From NCBI GenBank assembly GCA_027924645.1, contig BSBN01000763.1, positions 4,340,001 through 4,404,000 on the forward strand: a stretch of 64,000 bases of DNA, read 5' to 3'. Positions 1 through 11,974 of this stretch are shown piece after piece. The notes beneath the pieces are model-generated. The model had not been told where the DNA came from, did no database searches, and saw only the letters and a list, made by a program, of their open reading frames with translations. Position 1 is the first letter of the stretch; each line of letters begins with the position of its first letter. Position numbers and translations under genes: made by a program. The stretch is from Cunninghamia lanceolata (Eukaryota; Streptophyta; Pinopsida; Cupressales; Cupressaceae).

Positions 1-30
1 ATTTTAGGTAATGAGTGATGGCATGTTACA
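1..30 (+). repeat. GYP1 left LTR, 3' end only
   Basis: Ends in TACA and matches the end of the right LTR at 47671-47700 with a few differences. The rest of the LTR lies before the window. Confidence 0.8.
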
Positions 31-32
31 TA

Positions 33-48
33 TGGTATCAAAGCTACC
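33..48 (+). other. GYP1 primer-binding site
   Basis: TGGTATCAAAGCTACC follows the LTR end by two bases. It resembles the common plant site TGGTATCAGAGC complementary to initiator-methionine tRNA, with one change. Confidence 0.75.
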
Positions 49-760
49 GGGTTTAATACATGGACCTATGATCTCACTACATAAGATTTTTCTCCAACAT
101 TAACGGTTGCTAATGTTTGGATGTTCTTATACCAGAATGGTAAGAATAAGAACGACACCCAAAATGAAGGTAATAGGAAATGGACATTATCTTAAGGCTA
201 TGAGGGAGTGAGCCTCAAGAATGAAATGCCTTGAACAAACTAGTTGCTTGATAGGTGCATGGTTAGCTGATGATGAAACTTTCACTGATGTTATTAAACA
301 CATCAAGTAAGATATGGAGAAAGAAGTTAGGGTTACTGCTTCTATCTCTAAAAATGAAACAGTGAAACCCTCTTCACCTAAGGAACCAATCTTGGAAAGT
401 GATCTTAAGGATCCTAATGTTACTCAGGAGGTTGTGGATGAGTACCTGTAAGTACATCCACCTCCTAAAACTGATTTGATAAAACTCAAGGATGAGGATA
501 AACTTGGGAAGATATCCCAATATGATAATGACTTGCAGTAGCAAGATGTAAAGAACAATTTAGTAACTATGGATGGATTAGATGTAATCCATTCAAACTA
601 TAATGCATTTTGAAATTTTGGCAAATCTTTCGTTTCTTGTTAGAGATTACATGAATGAGAATGGATTTACATTTATGAATGGATTCAATGGTATGAAAAA
701 GTAATTGAATGATTAATATGCAAACTTTAGGAGAAGTAGATTGCAGCATGGTTTAGACAA
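49..760 (+). other. GYP1 leader region
   Basis: Between the primer-binding site and gag. A stretch of about 45 open codons begins near 314 (charged, Lys/Glu-rich) but resembles nothing I know. No other gene is seen here. Confidence 0.5.
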
Positions 761-1830
761 GAACCACTATGGGAGATAGCTAGGAAGAAGGGAAAACTTC
801 ATGCCACTCTAATTCTAAACTTGAACAGATCCTTTCTATGCTCCAAGAGACGAGAGTGAGAATTAGAACTCTCAAGCAGGAGGTTAGGGGTCAGCATGGA
901 CCCAGGTGGGAAGCCTATCATGGGGGTGATTATGAGGCACACCATTAGGACACCACCCAAAGTGAATGTGGAGAGAATAACTCCAAGACAAGACATGAAG
1001 AGGATAGGAAAAGCCACTTGGCTTTGGAATTATCCCAAGATATGAAAAAAGTTACCCCTCCCAAGTTTGATGGGATGGTAAGTGGAGATGCTATGAAGGC
1101 ATGGCTTAAAGAAATGGAGAAATACTTTGAAATAAGAAACTATTCTAAAATCACTAAAGCAGTATGGGGAGCATACCAATTGGCGGTGAAGCATCCACTT
1201 GGTGGATGAATAAGAAAATGGAGTTAGGCTTGAGATCCACGAGTCTAACCTGGGAAAGGTTTGTCGAACTCTTTAGGCAAAGATGGTTGCCTCAGCTGTA
1301 TTATGACCAAAAGCTTATAGATTTTGAAAATCTGAGATAGGGTGATTTAACTATGAATGAGTACTGGGAAAAGTTCACTCGCCTACTCAAGTATGTTATG
1401 CAATATCAATAGGATGAAAGGTTTTGCATCTGAAAGTTTATTATGGGATTAAACACCCAGATTGGGGGTGAAGTTGATGTGCACGGTCCCACTTCAATGG
1501 ACCAGGTTTATGAAAAAGCTATAAAATGGGAACAAAAATTGAAATCTATGTCTGCTTACAAGGAAAGTAATCATAAAAGGTATAATTGGTCCCAATCCTC
1601 CCAAACTTTTAAGAAAAAGGTGAAAAGGACTTTTTAGAGAAAAATGATAAAGGGTCCAAGAATAAGAAAAATGAATCCAGGGGGGAAAAGAAAGGCAATA
1701 ATGACCAAGAAAAATGGAGATAATTCGGGAAAGCCTTATGAAAGGCGAGGACCCGTGGGAGGGTGTTATACATGTGACAGTAACCATTATGCCAACCAGT
1801 GTCCTAACAAGATGTAGGGAACTTAGCCAT
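760..1830 (+). pseudogene. GYP1 gag pseudogene (capsid and zinc knuckle)
   Basis: A broken gag of Ty3/gypsy type, whose product would form the virus-like particle. A Lys/Arg/Glu-rich N-terminal stretch (about 785-1010) leads into PPKFDGMVSGDAMKAWLKEME near 1050-1115, typical of the retrotransposon gag domain. The domain goes on in another frame (ERFVELFRQRWLPQ, near 1256-1300), and a further open stretch at 1443-1637 holds its end. A CX2CX4HX4C zinc knuckle (CYTCDSNHYANQC) is encoded at 1764-1805. In-frame stops near 1340, 1411 and 1636 and at least one frameshift near 1200 make it non-functional. The next module is protease, in the usual gypsy order. Confidence 0.8.
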
Positions 1831-1929
1831 AAGGAAATCCTTTACCCTCACAGCAGGCAACATTCCAACAATGCATACATGCAACCCTGGATAATAGGCA
1901 AGCCAAATATCAAATCACTCCCATTAAAA

Positions 1930-2865
1930 CCATAGGTATTTTATCTGGATTGCTAATTTTAGTTTTAATAGATACAAGTGCAACAAAATGTTTTGTTTCT
2001 CCTGAAGTTTTAAGTAAAATTTCTAGAAAAGATGGATACATGGCAAATACTTGGTCAGTTGAATATGCAAATTAGACCAAAGCTCAGGTAGACCAATGCT
2101 TGTTTGAGGCTAAGGTTGAACTTCCAAGTATCTCCAATGAAGTGAACCTTTACGTAGCCCCATTAGGCTCATATGATGTTATCCTTGGGATAAATAAGCT
2201 GTGGAGATATCGAACTAAGGTGGGTTGTTACACCAAAACTATAGAATGTCTAGATGACCTTGGGAATAAAGTTTTTCTATAGGGTAACCCTAGAGAGGTT
2301 AAACTGAGATAAATTTCTTCCCTGTAGATGAAAAGAGATCAAAGGAAGGGATGTCATCTTTTTGCTATTAAAATGTAGGAGTCCATAGATCAGGAAAGAT
2401 CAGATATAGATAGATTCCTTTTCCTCAGAGATTTTGAGGATGTGTTTCTGGATAAGCTACCAGGATTGCCTCCTAAAAGAGATTTTGATTTCTCTGTAGA
2501 TATAATTCTAGGTTTGACACCTATATCTAAAGCTCCATACAAAATGATCACAACTGAGTTAATGGAGCTAAAGGCTCAATTGGAGGAATTGCTTGATAAA
2601 GGACTGATAAGACCTAGTGTGTCACCCTAGGGAGCACCAGTAATTTTTGTGTAAAAGAAAGATGGTACATTGCAGTTATATATAGATTACCACATGCTAA
2701 ATAAACCAACATTAAAGAACAAATACCCATTGCCCTACATTGATGATCTCTTTGAGCAAATGAGAGAAGCAACTATGTTTTCTAAGATCAATCTTCAATC
2801 TGGGTACCATCAATTATGATTAAAAGATGAGGATATTCACAAAACAATCTTCAGAACAAGGTATG
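1930..2865 (+). pseudogene. GYP1 protease and reverse transcriptase, part 1
   Basis: Aspartic protease remnant: LIDTSATKCF near 1960-2000 sits where gypsy proteases have D(T/S)GA. RT fingers follow, with DFDFSVDIILG (near 2480), LEELLDKGLIRPSVSP (2580-2627), then NKYPLP and [10 protein letters not shown] (2710-2818). Stops interrupt at 2628 (where most gypsy RTs have Trp), 2653 and 2818 (where Arg is usual). The frame runs into IFRTRY at 2847-2865, where COP-A is inserted; the next residues of this RT resume at 9856. The wording of the RT resembles Del/Tekay-type chromoviruses, but lineage is a guess. Confidence 0.85.
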
Positions 2866-4114
2866 TGTTGCAAGTATGGGCCTAACCGGTGTTTTCATTG
2901 ATGTCAACATACTCATGTTGCATTAATGATAAGGATTGGATGAGCTGTGTGCTAAGGATATTGAGGAAATTAGCCTCAATCAGGAATAGTGAAGAACAGT
3001 GATGACAGTAAGGTAAAAGTCCAAGATAGGATGAGGATTAGAGGATGTAGTTTAAAGGGTTTGTAGATATGTGTCTTAAGGTGGTCTAGTAGAGATTTCA
3101 GAGGTCCACATGAAGATCTGAAGAAGTTGTGGCTGCTGAAGTAAAACTTGTTCCGACAGATGTTCAGTGGTGATAGAGTGATACAGATAGGTCCGGTGAG
3201 ATCCAGAAATGCATTGTCCTATTCTGTGGATTTCAGGGAGTGTTGAGGAAGTCTTTGTAAAGTTTCAACTCGATTGGTTCATGGTTTGAAGGTCTGCAAG
3301 CATCTATTCCTTTGTGACAGTAATGATAGACTGTGTTCTTGAGGTTCCAGATGAAGGAGAGAAGGATTACAGTAAGCAGATGAAGTGTGGATGTTCTTGG
3401 TGACTCAGGTAAGCTTGTGGAGGTCTTTCGATTGTGTCCAGTTCATGTTCGTGGTCCGCATTGAAGTTGGAGCTTGTAATTGAGAAATAACTTCTGGATA
3501 ATGGTGTTCTTCCTGAGATTGGCCAACCAGATGAGTTACACATCCTGCGGATGTTCTTGTTGATGTGTACTGACTTAGATGATTATTCCTAAGTTGATGT
3601 CTTGTATAAATAAGGGATTACAAAGTCATTTCAAAGTTGTCCTTATTAAGATGAGAGTGTGGTAGTGAGGAGGAAAGTGAAAGGTAGAGCAGAAGTATTG
3701 GGCTTAAATGGAACTAATTCAAGCATGGTGAAGATGCTATTTTCCAGTTCAAGTAGGTGATACTTATTTCTTTGTAGATAGTATGTCTCTTGTAGGTAGT
3801 GAACCTCTTATGAGTAGTGTGCTCAAGCAGTGAACCCTAATTGGCATGTACCATTTTGTTCTTTCTATTCTTCTAACAGAGAATACAATCTTGGGTTAAT
3901 CACCCCGTGGTTTTTCCCTTAACCGGGTTTTCCACGTCAAAATCTTGGTGTCTCATGTGTTGATGTGTTTCTGCTCTTAATTTGTTGCATTGTGTTTCCA
4001 TGATTGATTTATTATTATACTGCTAAATTGTAAAGTGGAGCTAAGTGTTTAATTGGAAGAAAGTTTTGCACAACTGATTCACCCCCCTCTTAGTTGTGTG
4101 CCCTAAGTCTAACA
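2866..4114 (+). repeat. COP-A 5' LTR
   Basis: Begins TGTTGCAAGTATGGG and ends CTAACA; repeated at 8620-9855. It carries the block GGTTTTTCCC...GGGTTTTCCACGT...AATCTTGGTGT at about 3910-3953, which recurs in the other copia LTRs of this window. Confidence 0.93.
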
Positions 4115-4116
4115 AT

Positions 4117-4131
4117 TGGTATTAGAACTAA
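4117..4131 (+). other. COP-A primer-binding site
   Basis: TGGTATTAGAACTAAG begins two bases after the LTR end. It is a mutated form of TGGTATCAGAGC, the site for initiator-methionine tRNA. Confidence 0.85.
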
Positions 4132-4171
4132 GTTCCTCTAAAAGGAGCTTAACCACTTGAGGAGATCCAAG

Positions 4172-5681
4172 ATGTCATCTTACAAGAAGGATAGTCTGAA
4201 GTTTGACGGAACCAATTTCAATCTCTGGAAAGGTCACATGAAATGTGACTTGTAATGTATGGGAATGGCGTACTAGACCATGGCTACAACACAGTATGTA
4301 CCTCCACAGGGTGGTCCAAAAACCCAAAATGAAATCATAGATGCTAAAAACAATCTGTGGACTAGAGAGGCTCTTCTAAGTGCATTATCTACCAACTACT
4401 TTTGAGATTTGGCAAAAACTGGAACTTTTGCATGAAGGAGACAAGCATGTTAAATGTACAAGGCTACAAAGTCTGAAAGGGAAATTTGAAAATCTAAAGA
4501 TGAGAGATGATAAAAATATTACTACTTTTATGCCAAGAGTAAATGAGATTGTTTGTGGAATTAGAAATGCTGCTGGAGTCCTGGATGAAAATGAGATTGT
4601 TGGCAAAATTCTCAGATCCCTACCTACTTCTTACAAAATCAAGGCTGCTGCCATTGAAGAATTCAAAGCCCATACAACTATCACAAGAGATCGATTGGCT
4701 AGAAAATTGGCTGCATTTGAAATGCTAGTGTTTGGAGATGACCCCCCTAAGACTGAATCTTCATTCAAAGCCAGTTCCTCTATTAAAGGTAAACAAAGGT
4801 TTGATCTAGGAGAGAATTCATCAGGGAAGCTGTCATGGTATGAAAAAGCAAGAAAAGATCTGGAAGAACAAGTAGAAACCGCTCAACTTGAAGCCCTTAT
4901 TACAAAGAGGCTACCAAGAGGATCTAGTAAGTACGAAGGAAAATTACCTTTTAAGTGTTTTAATTGCAATAAGATTGGTCATTTTGCCTCAAGGTGTCCA
5001 GAAAGGTTTTCAAGGCAAAATCCTAACAAGCCAAGGTTCCAAAAGAACTGTTACTATGTACATGAAGATGATGATAATGAAGGAGTAACAGATGATGAAT
5101 CAGAGATAGGAAACAAATCCGGAAATGAATGGGTGTTCATTGCCATTGAGGAAGAAGATCCAATTTCCTCTGTATTTATCAATCATAAGACTGTGGAAAG
5201 AGCTCTGGCTGCCCAAGTTGAAGAGAATGATGATTGGTTCATTGACAGTGGTTGCTCTCACCATATGACAGGTGACAAAAATAAGTTCATAGATTTGGAA
5301 AGGTATGAAGGAGGAGTGGTAAAGTTTGGTGATAATTCTGCTGGTAGAATCAGAGGTAGAGGAACTATTTCTCTTAATGGAAGGAACAAAACTGGTAATG
5401 TGCTCTATGTTGAAGGTTTGAAGCACAATCTTCTCAGTGTTGGACAATCGGTGGACAAAGGCTATGATCTCTGGTTCAAGAATGGAAAATGCAAGATCTT
5501 TGAAAGTTCCAGAAGAGAGATTACATCCGGTACTCAAACTAAAGGTAATAACTTTCACCTGGTTGGTACTGGTAAAAGTTGCTTATTTGTTCAAGTTGAT
5601 CAGAGTTGGTTGTGGCATAGGAGGATGTGTCATGTGAATTTTGATAATATCATCAAGATAAGCAAGACTCAGGCTGTATGA
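4172..5681 (+). pseudogene. COP-A gag and protease
   Basis: Gag starts at ATG 4172 (SYKKDSLKFDGTNFNLWKG), the usual copia gag opening, but has stops near 4253 and 4274 and a frame change before 4380. The open part 4380-5681 (433 residues) holds the UBN2-type gag core and a CCHC knuckle CFNCNKIGHFASRC near 4955-4996. An acidic linker follows, then the protease active site DSGCSHHMTGD at 5244-5276 and the start of the GAG-pre-integrase domain (WLWHRRMCH, near 5608). The frame stops with TGA at 5679, where relatives usually have Arg, consistent with CGA to TGA decay. Integrase follows in the same frame. Confidence 0.88.
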
Positions 5682-6805
5682 GATCTTCCAAAATTGGTGA
5701 AACCTACTAACAGCTTGTGCAAAGAATATCAGTTGGGTAAGCTTAGCAGAGTCACATTCAAAAGTAAGGAACTATTTTCTACCGGATTATTGGACTTAGT
5801 TCATACTGATCTTTGTGGTCTGGCAAGAATCAAGAGTATTCAAGGTGATAGATACTTCATGCTACTAATTGATGACTATTGCTGAATGATGTGGGTAACC
5901 TTTCTAAAAGAGAAATTAGAAGCTCTTGAGAAATTCAAAACATTCAAGGCTATGGTAGAGAATGAAACTAGATTAAAATTGAAGTGTCTGAGGTCTGATA
6001 GAGGTGGAGAATTCACATCCGGTGAGTTCATAGAGTTCTATGAGAAACATGGAATAAAGAGATAGTTGTCTACTCCTAGGATTCCACAGCAGAATGGAGT
6101 AGTGGAGAGAAAGAACTGGACCATCTAGGAAGCATCTAGGACCATGATGATGGAAGCAAATGTTCCTCAAATCTATTGGAGAGAAGCTATCAGCACTGCG
6201 GTCTATACTCTCAATCGAGTTCAAATCAGAAGCAATACCGGTAAGACTCCTTGTGAACTTTGGTTTGGTATCACTCCTACTGTAAGTTATTTTAGAGTTT
6301 TTGGTAGTAAATGTTACATTAAAAGAGATGAAGATCTAGGAAAGTTTGATGCTAGAAGTGATGAAGGAATTTTTTTGGGTTACTCTACTCAAAACAAAGC
6401 ATACTGGTGTTATAACAAGAGCCAGAGAAAGATAATAGAAAGCACAAATATGAAGGTTGATGAGGGAATTGAGAAACCCTCAAGGTTTTATGAATATGAT
6501 GAAGATGATCAGAATGGTGTTCTAATTCAAGGAGCCCAAGCCTCCTCTGTAAATCAGATTCAAACTAATCTGATAAATCAAGAAGAAGGGTTGAGTTTCA
6601 ATGAGCCTGATCAAGAATCAGAAGTGCAAGAAATTCCCAAAGTTCCCAGGTATGTAAGACTGAATCACTCTAAAGATCATATCATAGCTGATAAAAGAAA
6701 AGGAGTAAAAACAAGAAGGGGAATTGATCAAGATTCAGAAGAGTATTGTCTGATTTCAAAGATTGAACCTAAGATAGTGAATGAAGCTTGCAATGATGAA
6801 AACTA
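5682..6805 (+). pseudogene. COP-A integrase
   Basis: Continues the protease frame. The core shows the DDE pattern: D in LVHTDLCGL (about 5796-5822), D in RSDRGGEF (about 5993-6016), E in GVVERKNW (about 6097-6120). The C-terminal part FRVFGSKCYIKRDEDLGKF (6292-6345) and FLGYSTQNKAYWCYN is typical of copia integrases. In-frame stops lie at 5882-5884, 6063-6065 and 6127-6129, so it is not functional. A variable Glu/Gln-rich linker (about 6460-6800) joins it to RT. Confidence 0.88.
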
Positions 6806-7780
6806 GACTAAAGCGATGGAGGAAGAGTTGATGCAAATTGAGAAAAATCACACTTGGGATCTTATTCCCAGACCTAGAAACAAGAATGTGATTGGAACCA
6901 AATGGGTCTTCTGGAACAAACTGAATGAAGTTGGTGAAGTAATTAGAAATAAAGCCAGATTGGTCTGCAAGGGTTACTCTCAAATAGGAGTTGATTTTGA
7001 AGAAACTTTTACTCCAGTGGCAAGAATTGAAGTATTTAGATTATTTCTTGCATTTGTTGCCTTCAAGGATTTCAAGGTGTATCAGATGGATGTCAAATAT
7101 GCCTTCTTGAATGGTGACTTAGAAGAAGAAGTGTACATAGAGCAACCAGATGGATTTCAATTGTCTAATCATGGTGATATGGTCTGCAAGTTGAAGAAGG
7201 CACTATATGGACTGAAGCAAGCCTTAAGAGCTTGGTATGAAAGACTAGACAAACATCTTTTGAAGATTGGTTACAACAAAGGTACTGCTAACAGTAATTT
7301 TTATTTCAAAATTGATCATGAAAACATCTTGATTGTTGAAGTATTTGTTAATGATATCATTTTTGGAGGAAGAGATAGTATGTGTAAAACTTTTGCAAAT
7401 CAAATGAAAAGTGAGTTTGAGATGTCCATGCTTGGTGAAATGAATTTCTTCTTGGGTCTACAAATTACTTAAACAAAGAAAGGAATCTTCATTTCTCAGA
7501 CCAAATATGTGAAAGAATTGTTGAAGAAATTTGGGATGGAAGATTCAAAACCAATGAATACTCCCATGGAGATCAGATGTAATTTGAGCAAAGATGATGA
7601 CTCTCCTAAGGCTGATCAGACAAAGTATAGGTCAATGATTGGAGGATTGTTGTATCTCACTCAAACTAGACTAGACATTATGCAAGCTATTAGTCTTGTT
7701 GCTAGATTCCAGGCTAATCCTAGAGAATCTCATGTCATGGAAATCAAGAGGATTTTTTGATATCTAAAATAAATAGTTGA
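6806..7780 (+). pseudogene. COP-A reverse transcriptase
   Basis: RT_2-type copia RT. Motifs run in order: [20 protein letters not shown] (6816-6875), [10 protein letters not shown] (6955-6984), [11 protein letters not shown] (about 7083-7115), [19 protein letters not shown] (about 7192-7248), FVNDIIFGG (about 7345-7371), FLGLQIT (7450-7470), and the TKYRSMIGGLLYLTQTRLDI block (7620-7680). The catalytic box reads FVND where copia RTs have (Y/F)VDD, so one metal-binding Asp is Asn, a G-to-A change. Stops occur at 7470-7472 and 7757-7759. COP-B keeps FVDD at the same place. Confidence 0.9.
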
Positions 7781-8297
7781 GTATGGTTTGTGGTATCCTA
7801 GAGATCATGATTTCTCTCTTCATGCATATATAGATGTGGATTGGGCAGGAGATGTGGATGACCGGAAGAGTACCAGTGGTGGAGCATTCTTTTTGGGGAA
7901 GAGATTGGTTTCTTGGCTAAGCAAGAAATAAGAGGCAATATCTCTATCTACAACTAAAGCAGAATATATTGTAGCAGCAGGTAGTTGCACTTAAGTTTTA
8001 TGGATGAAGCAAATGCTAAGAGATATCAAAGTGGAGTATGAAGAATCTATCACAATCTTCTATGATAATTCAAGTGCTATAAATATATCTAAGAATTCGG
8101 TGTTGCATTCAAGGCTAAACACATATCCATCAAGTTTCACTTTTTGAGAGAGAAAGTGAACAAAAATGAAGTCAGATTAGATTTTGTGCCTTCCAAGTAT
8201 CAGATTGCAGACATCTTTACTAAACCTCTACCTAAGGACTCTTTTGAGTATCTTAGTGAGAAGTTAGGGGTTATTGCCCCTCCGGTGATGAACTAAG
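7781..8297 (+). pseudogene. COP-A RNase H
   Basis: Copia RNase H directly after RT. It reads DVDWAGDVDDRKSTSGGAFFLG (about 7836-7900, given as a motif), SWLSKK*EAISLSTTKAEYIVAA (about 7912-7980), then a conserved tail ending near TKPLPKDSFEYL at about 8219-8255. Stops at 7928 and 7993 and a frame change near 8108 break it. It ends about 320 bp before the 3' LTR, leaving a purine-rich spacer. Confidence 0.82.
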
Positions 8298-8435
8298 GTG
8301 CACTGATGTGCATCAGTCTGGTGGGTATCATAGTCACATCTTGTGATCCAGATTGATGTTGGGGAGCTACTACTCACGGGGAGCAACATGTATGATTCTG
8401 AAGTGGTGGAATTGCAAGTATGTGCCCTTTTCCAT

Positions 8436-8619
8436 TGATGTCAAAGGGGGAGAGAAGACATGTGAAAAACAAGTGGTTGCTGATCAAAGGGGGAGTAGTA
8501 AAGGGAGAGAAGACATGTGAATGGTTGTTGCTGATAGGGGGAGTTGTGACAGTAAGGAGAAGTTCTTGTCTTGATGGTTTTTCACATCATATGTTGCCAT
8601 CAATGACAAAGGGGGAGAT
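8436..8619 (+). other. COP-A repeated polypurine tracts
   Basis: AAAGGGGGAG-type tracts occur at about 8443, 8487, 8535 and 8608-8618; the last touches the 3' LTR. The segment around GAGAGAAGACATGTGAA is also duplicated (about 8450 and 8506). Multiple polypurine tracts are known in Sireviruses. COP-B has the same set. Confidence 0.8.
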
Positions 8620-9855
8620 TGTTGCAAGTATGGGCCTAACCGGTGTTGTCATTAATGTCAACATACTCCTATTGCATTAATGATAAGGATTGGATGAGTT
8701 GTTTCTAAGGATATTGAGGAAATCAGCCTCAATCAGGAACAGTGAAGAACAGTGATGACAGTAAGGTAAAAGTCCAAGATAGGTTGAGGATCAGATGATG
8801 CAGTTTAAAGGGTTTGTAGATATGTGTCTTAAGGTGTTCCAATAGAGATTTTAGAGGTCCGCATGAAGATCTGAAGAAGTTGTGGCCGCTCAAGTAAAAT
8901 TAGTTCTGACAGATGTTCACTGGTGATAGAGTGATACAAATAGGTCCGATGAGATCTGAAAATGCATTGTCCTATTCTATGGATTTCAACAAGTGTTGAG
9001 GAAGTCTTTGCAAAGTGTCAACTTGATTGGTTCATGGTTTGGAGGTCCACAAGCATCTATTCCTTTGTGACAGTAATGACAGATTGTGTTCTTGAGGTTC
9101 CAGATGAAGGAGAGAAGGATTACAGTAAGCAGATGAAGTGTGGATGTTCTTGGTGACTCAGGTAATCTTGTGGAGCTCTTTGGATCGTGTCCAGTTCATG
9201 TTGGTGGTTTGCATTGAAGTTGGAGCTTGCAATTGAGAAATAACTTCTAGATAATTGTGTTCTTCCTAAGATTGGCTGACCAGATGAGTTACACATGTTG
9301 CGGATGTTCTTGTTGATGTTTTCTGACTTAGATGATCATTCCTAAGTTGATGTCTTGTATAAATAAGGGATTGTGAAGTCATTTCAAAGTTGTCCTTATT
9401 AAGATGAGAGTGTGGTAGTGAGGAGGAAAGCGAAAGGCAGAGCAGAAGTATTGGGCTTAAATGGAACTAATTCAAGCATGGTGAAGATGCTATTTTCTAG
9501 TTCAAGTAGGTGATACTTATTTCTTTGTAGACAGTATGTCTCTTGTAGGAAGTGAGCCCCTTGTGAGTAGTGCGCCCTAATTGGTATGTGCCATTTTGTT
9601 ATTTCTATTCTTCTAATAGAGAATGCAATCTTGGGTTAATCATCCTGTGGTTTTTCCCTTAACTGGGATTTCCATGTCAAAATCTTGGTGTCTCATGTGT
9701 TGATGTGTTTCTGCTCTTAATTTGTTGCATTGTGTTTCCATGATTGATTTATTATTATACTGCTGAATTGCAAAGTGGAGTTACACGTTTAATTGGAAGA
9801 AATTTTTGCACAACTGATTCACCCCCCCTCTCAGTTGTGTGCCCTAAGTCTAATA
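8620..9855 (+). repeat. COP-A 3' LTR
   Basis: Starts TGTTGCAAGTATGGG and ends CTAATA (CA mutated to TA). It is followed by the target duplication GTATG at 9856-9860. Confidence 0.93.
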
Positions 9856-10512
9856 GTATGTGCATTACAATTTTACTATCTTACCCTTTTGATTAACAAA
9901 CGCACTTGCAATGTTTATGAACTTAATGAATAGTGTGTTCAGAGACTGTTATGAACTTAATGAAAAGTGTGTTCAGAGACTGTTTGGATAAGTTTGTCCT
10001 AGTTTTTCTTGATGATATTCTAATTTACTCTAAGAATGAGGAAGAACACCTTCAGCATTTAAGGATTGTTCTTTAGAGGTTAAGAGAGCATAAATTGTAT
10101 GGAAAGCTCGCTAGGTGTACTTTCTTTCAAAAGGAAGTGAAGTATTTGGGTCATATAATTTTAGCTAAGGGAATAGTTGTGGACCCGGCCAAGATTAAAG
10201 CTATATTGGAATGGCTAGTACCAAGAAATGTACATGAGGTCCAAAGTTTCATGGACCTAGCTGGTTATTACAAAAAAATTGTGAAAAATGTTTCTAAAAT
10301 TGCTTATCCTATTACTTCTTTACAGAGAAAAGGCAAAAGATTTGATTGGTCAGACAAATGCTAGGAGGCATTTGACCAATTGAAGGAAAAGTTGACTACA
10401 ACACCTATCTTGAAGTTACCTGACCCAAAAGGTCATTTTGTGGTCATTACTGATACCTTAGAAGAAGGCTTAGGTGGTGTACTAGTCCAGGATGGACAAG
10501 TTATTGCATATG
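9856..10512 (+). pseudogene. GYP1 reverse transcriptase and RNase H, part 2
   Basis: RT resumes after COP-A. It has the [13 protein letters not shown] region (with a local duplication of about 40 bp near 9915-9985), [19 protein letters not shown] (10005-10062), an open stretch 10095-10364 with KLARCTFFQKEVKYLGH, and RNase H start KLPDPKGHFVVITD...GGVLVQDGQVIAYV to 10512. FLDD keeps both catalytic Asp. A stop at 10362-10364 (where Gln is expected; CAG to TAG) and the GYP-B insertion end this piece; it resumes at 34195. Confidence 0.87.
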
Positions 10513-11115
10513 TGGTGTAGTCACGGTAGGAGGGTTCACAGAGTGAATATTCCAAACCGTGTAGCTAGAGTAAAAACAATGGAAACAACTCAAAGATATG
10601 AAACAAATGCAGATTCAATCATTTAGTATATCATAGAATTCAAATATAGATCAGCCTACAACATGCGGGCTTACAATTAGGGCTCACGGGTATGATTATA
10701 GAATATCAAAATATGTACAAGATATAGCTTTGAAGCTCCTTCGCCAAGAATTCAAACTATGAACTTATTCTATCGATCATAACTACTTTTCTAGGGATCT
10801 ATTACATCAATACATATCATCTTCGGAACAATAGATTCCTCTACATCCACCAAGGAAGATCATAAACTCCAATGAAGAGCTGTAACATGTGTACACGAAT
10901 AGGTCAGACCTAATTGCATAGGGTTCCTCTACAAATGAATGGAATGATGTGTGGATCTCAGGGAAGGTCAGCCACGAACCAAAGATCATCGAATGATGTG
11001 TCATTAAGCCTCAAAGGTTGTGAAATGCTCTATAGGCCTTCCCCTTTAGTTGATTGTCTGAGATTGTCAGGATGCTCTATTCTGATAACAATATCTTTCT
11101 GGTATCTTAACCAAA
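10513..11115 (-). repeat. GYP-B left (3') LTR, outer part
   Basis: TGGTGTAGTCACGG start. It aligns with 33366-33968 of the right LTR and stops at AACCAAA, where CACTA begins. The rest is at 28365-28590. Confidence 0.92.
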
Positions 11116-11134
11116 CACTAGAAGAATTTGGGAA

Positions 11135-11290
11135 AATAAATGACTACATGACTAAAACTTTTAGTCACAAGACTAAAACTTTTAGTCATTATACTAATTT
11201 TTTGCAACACAGCTATAAATGACTAATTTGATTAGCACACAAATAAATTTAGTCACACAAATAAATGACTAAATAATTAGTCACAATATG
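11135..11290. repeat. CACTA left subterminal repeats
   Basis: About eight copies of TGACTAAA/TTTAGTCA in both orientations, including two hairpins of the form GACTAAAACTTTTAGTC (11148-11190). In En/Spm elements such repeats bind the transposase. Confidence 0.8.
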
Positions 11291-11974
11291 ATATTAAAGT
11301 GGGTAAGTTTTGATTTTTGAGGCATTTTTTGTGGAGGGAAAATGGATAAAACATAAGGTTTTGATTCCCTCACATTTTTTCTTGGAGGGAATATGGGCAA
11401 AACCTAAATTTCTATTCTATTGTTTTTTGCAGATAGGAATGTGTGTTTTGCATGTTGGGATACATATGTGGAAAAAATTTCTCTTCATTGAGGCATCAGA
11501 ATAGGGTGAAATAGCTACCAAGACAAAGAAGAGGGTTTAAATAACTTATTTTCAAATGGCATTGACATTCTTTCCTATAGATCCCAGTCTATCCAAGCAT
11601 CATGTCACAGATTTGAATAGGTAATGGTTTAAAATATTGTTTCGTCAGTGTGTGTACCCTTTATTTGTCACTGTATTTTTTATTGTACATTCTACATTTT
11701 GCATGTTCTGTTGTTTGCTAGGGCACTTCCAATGCATGCAAAGAACTAAACACAATTTGCATTGATAGGTTCCTATGTGGCTTGTCAATTCACAACCATT
11801 ATGACGATGATTTCTCTAATAATTTTCTTGTCGATTCACAGAGAAAAGTTATGTTCACACACTCTTGGACCCCTATTACCCAGAGCATGAAGTTGTTTGG
11901 AGTTTTCTTTTTTCTCTATTGGGGGATCACTTTTCATAAATGGAAATGCCTAAAAAATTTGAGAAGGAAGGGGT
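11291..11974. other. CACTA interior, left: unrecognised, exon-like pieces
   Basis: No known domain. An open stretch at 11310-11504 resembles nothing I know. Two pieces flanked by plausible splice signals may be captured exons: about 11582-11620 (after TATAG, before GTAATG), and one after a CTAG near 11722. A segment around 11856-11900 (CACACTC..GACCCCTATTACCCAGAGCAT) recurs at about 19738-19780, on the far side of COP-B, showing a short duplication inside the transposon. Confidence 0.4.

Larger units (their letters stand above)
2866..9855 (+). mobile_element. COP-A: Sirevirus-like Ty1/copia retrotransposon inserted in GYP1 RT
   Basis: Full-length by structure. A 5 bp target duplication GTATG stands at 2861-2865 and 9856-9860, with LTRs 2866-4114 and 8620-9855. 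There is a primer-binding site at 4117, gag-pol in copia order (integrase before RT), and polypurine tracts before the 3' LTR. LTRs over 1 kb, an FVxDIIFG-type RT motif and repeated polypurine tracts are features of the Sirevirus (SIRE) lineage. Several differences per 100 bp between the LTRs and many stops show it is old and inactive. COP-B belongs to the same family. Confidence 0.93.
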
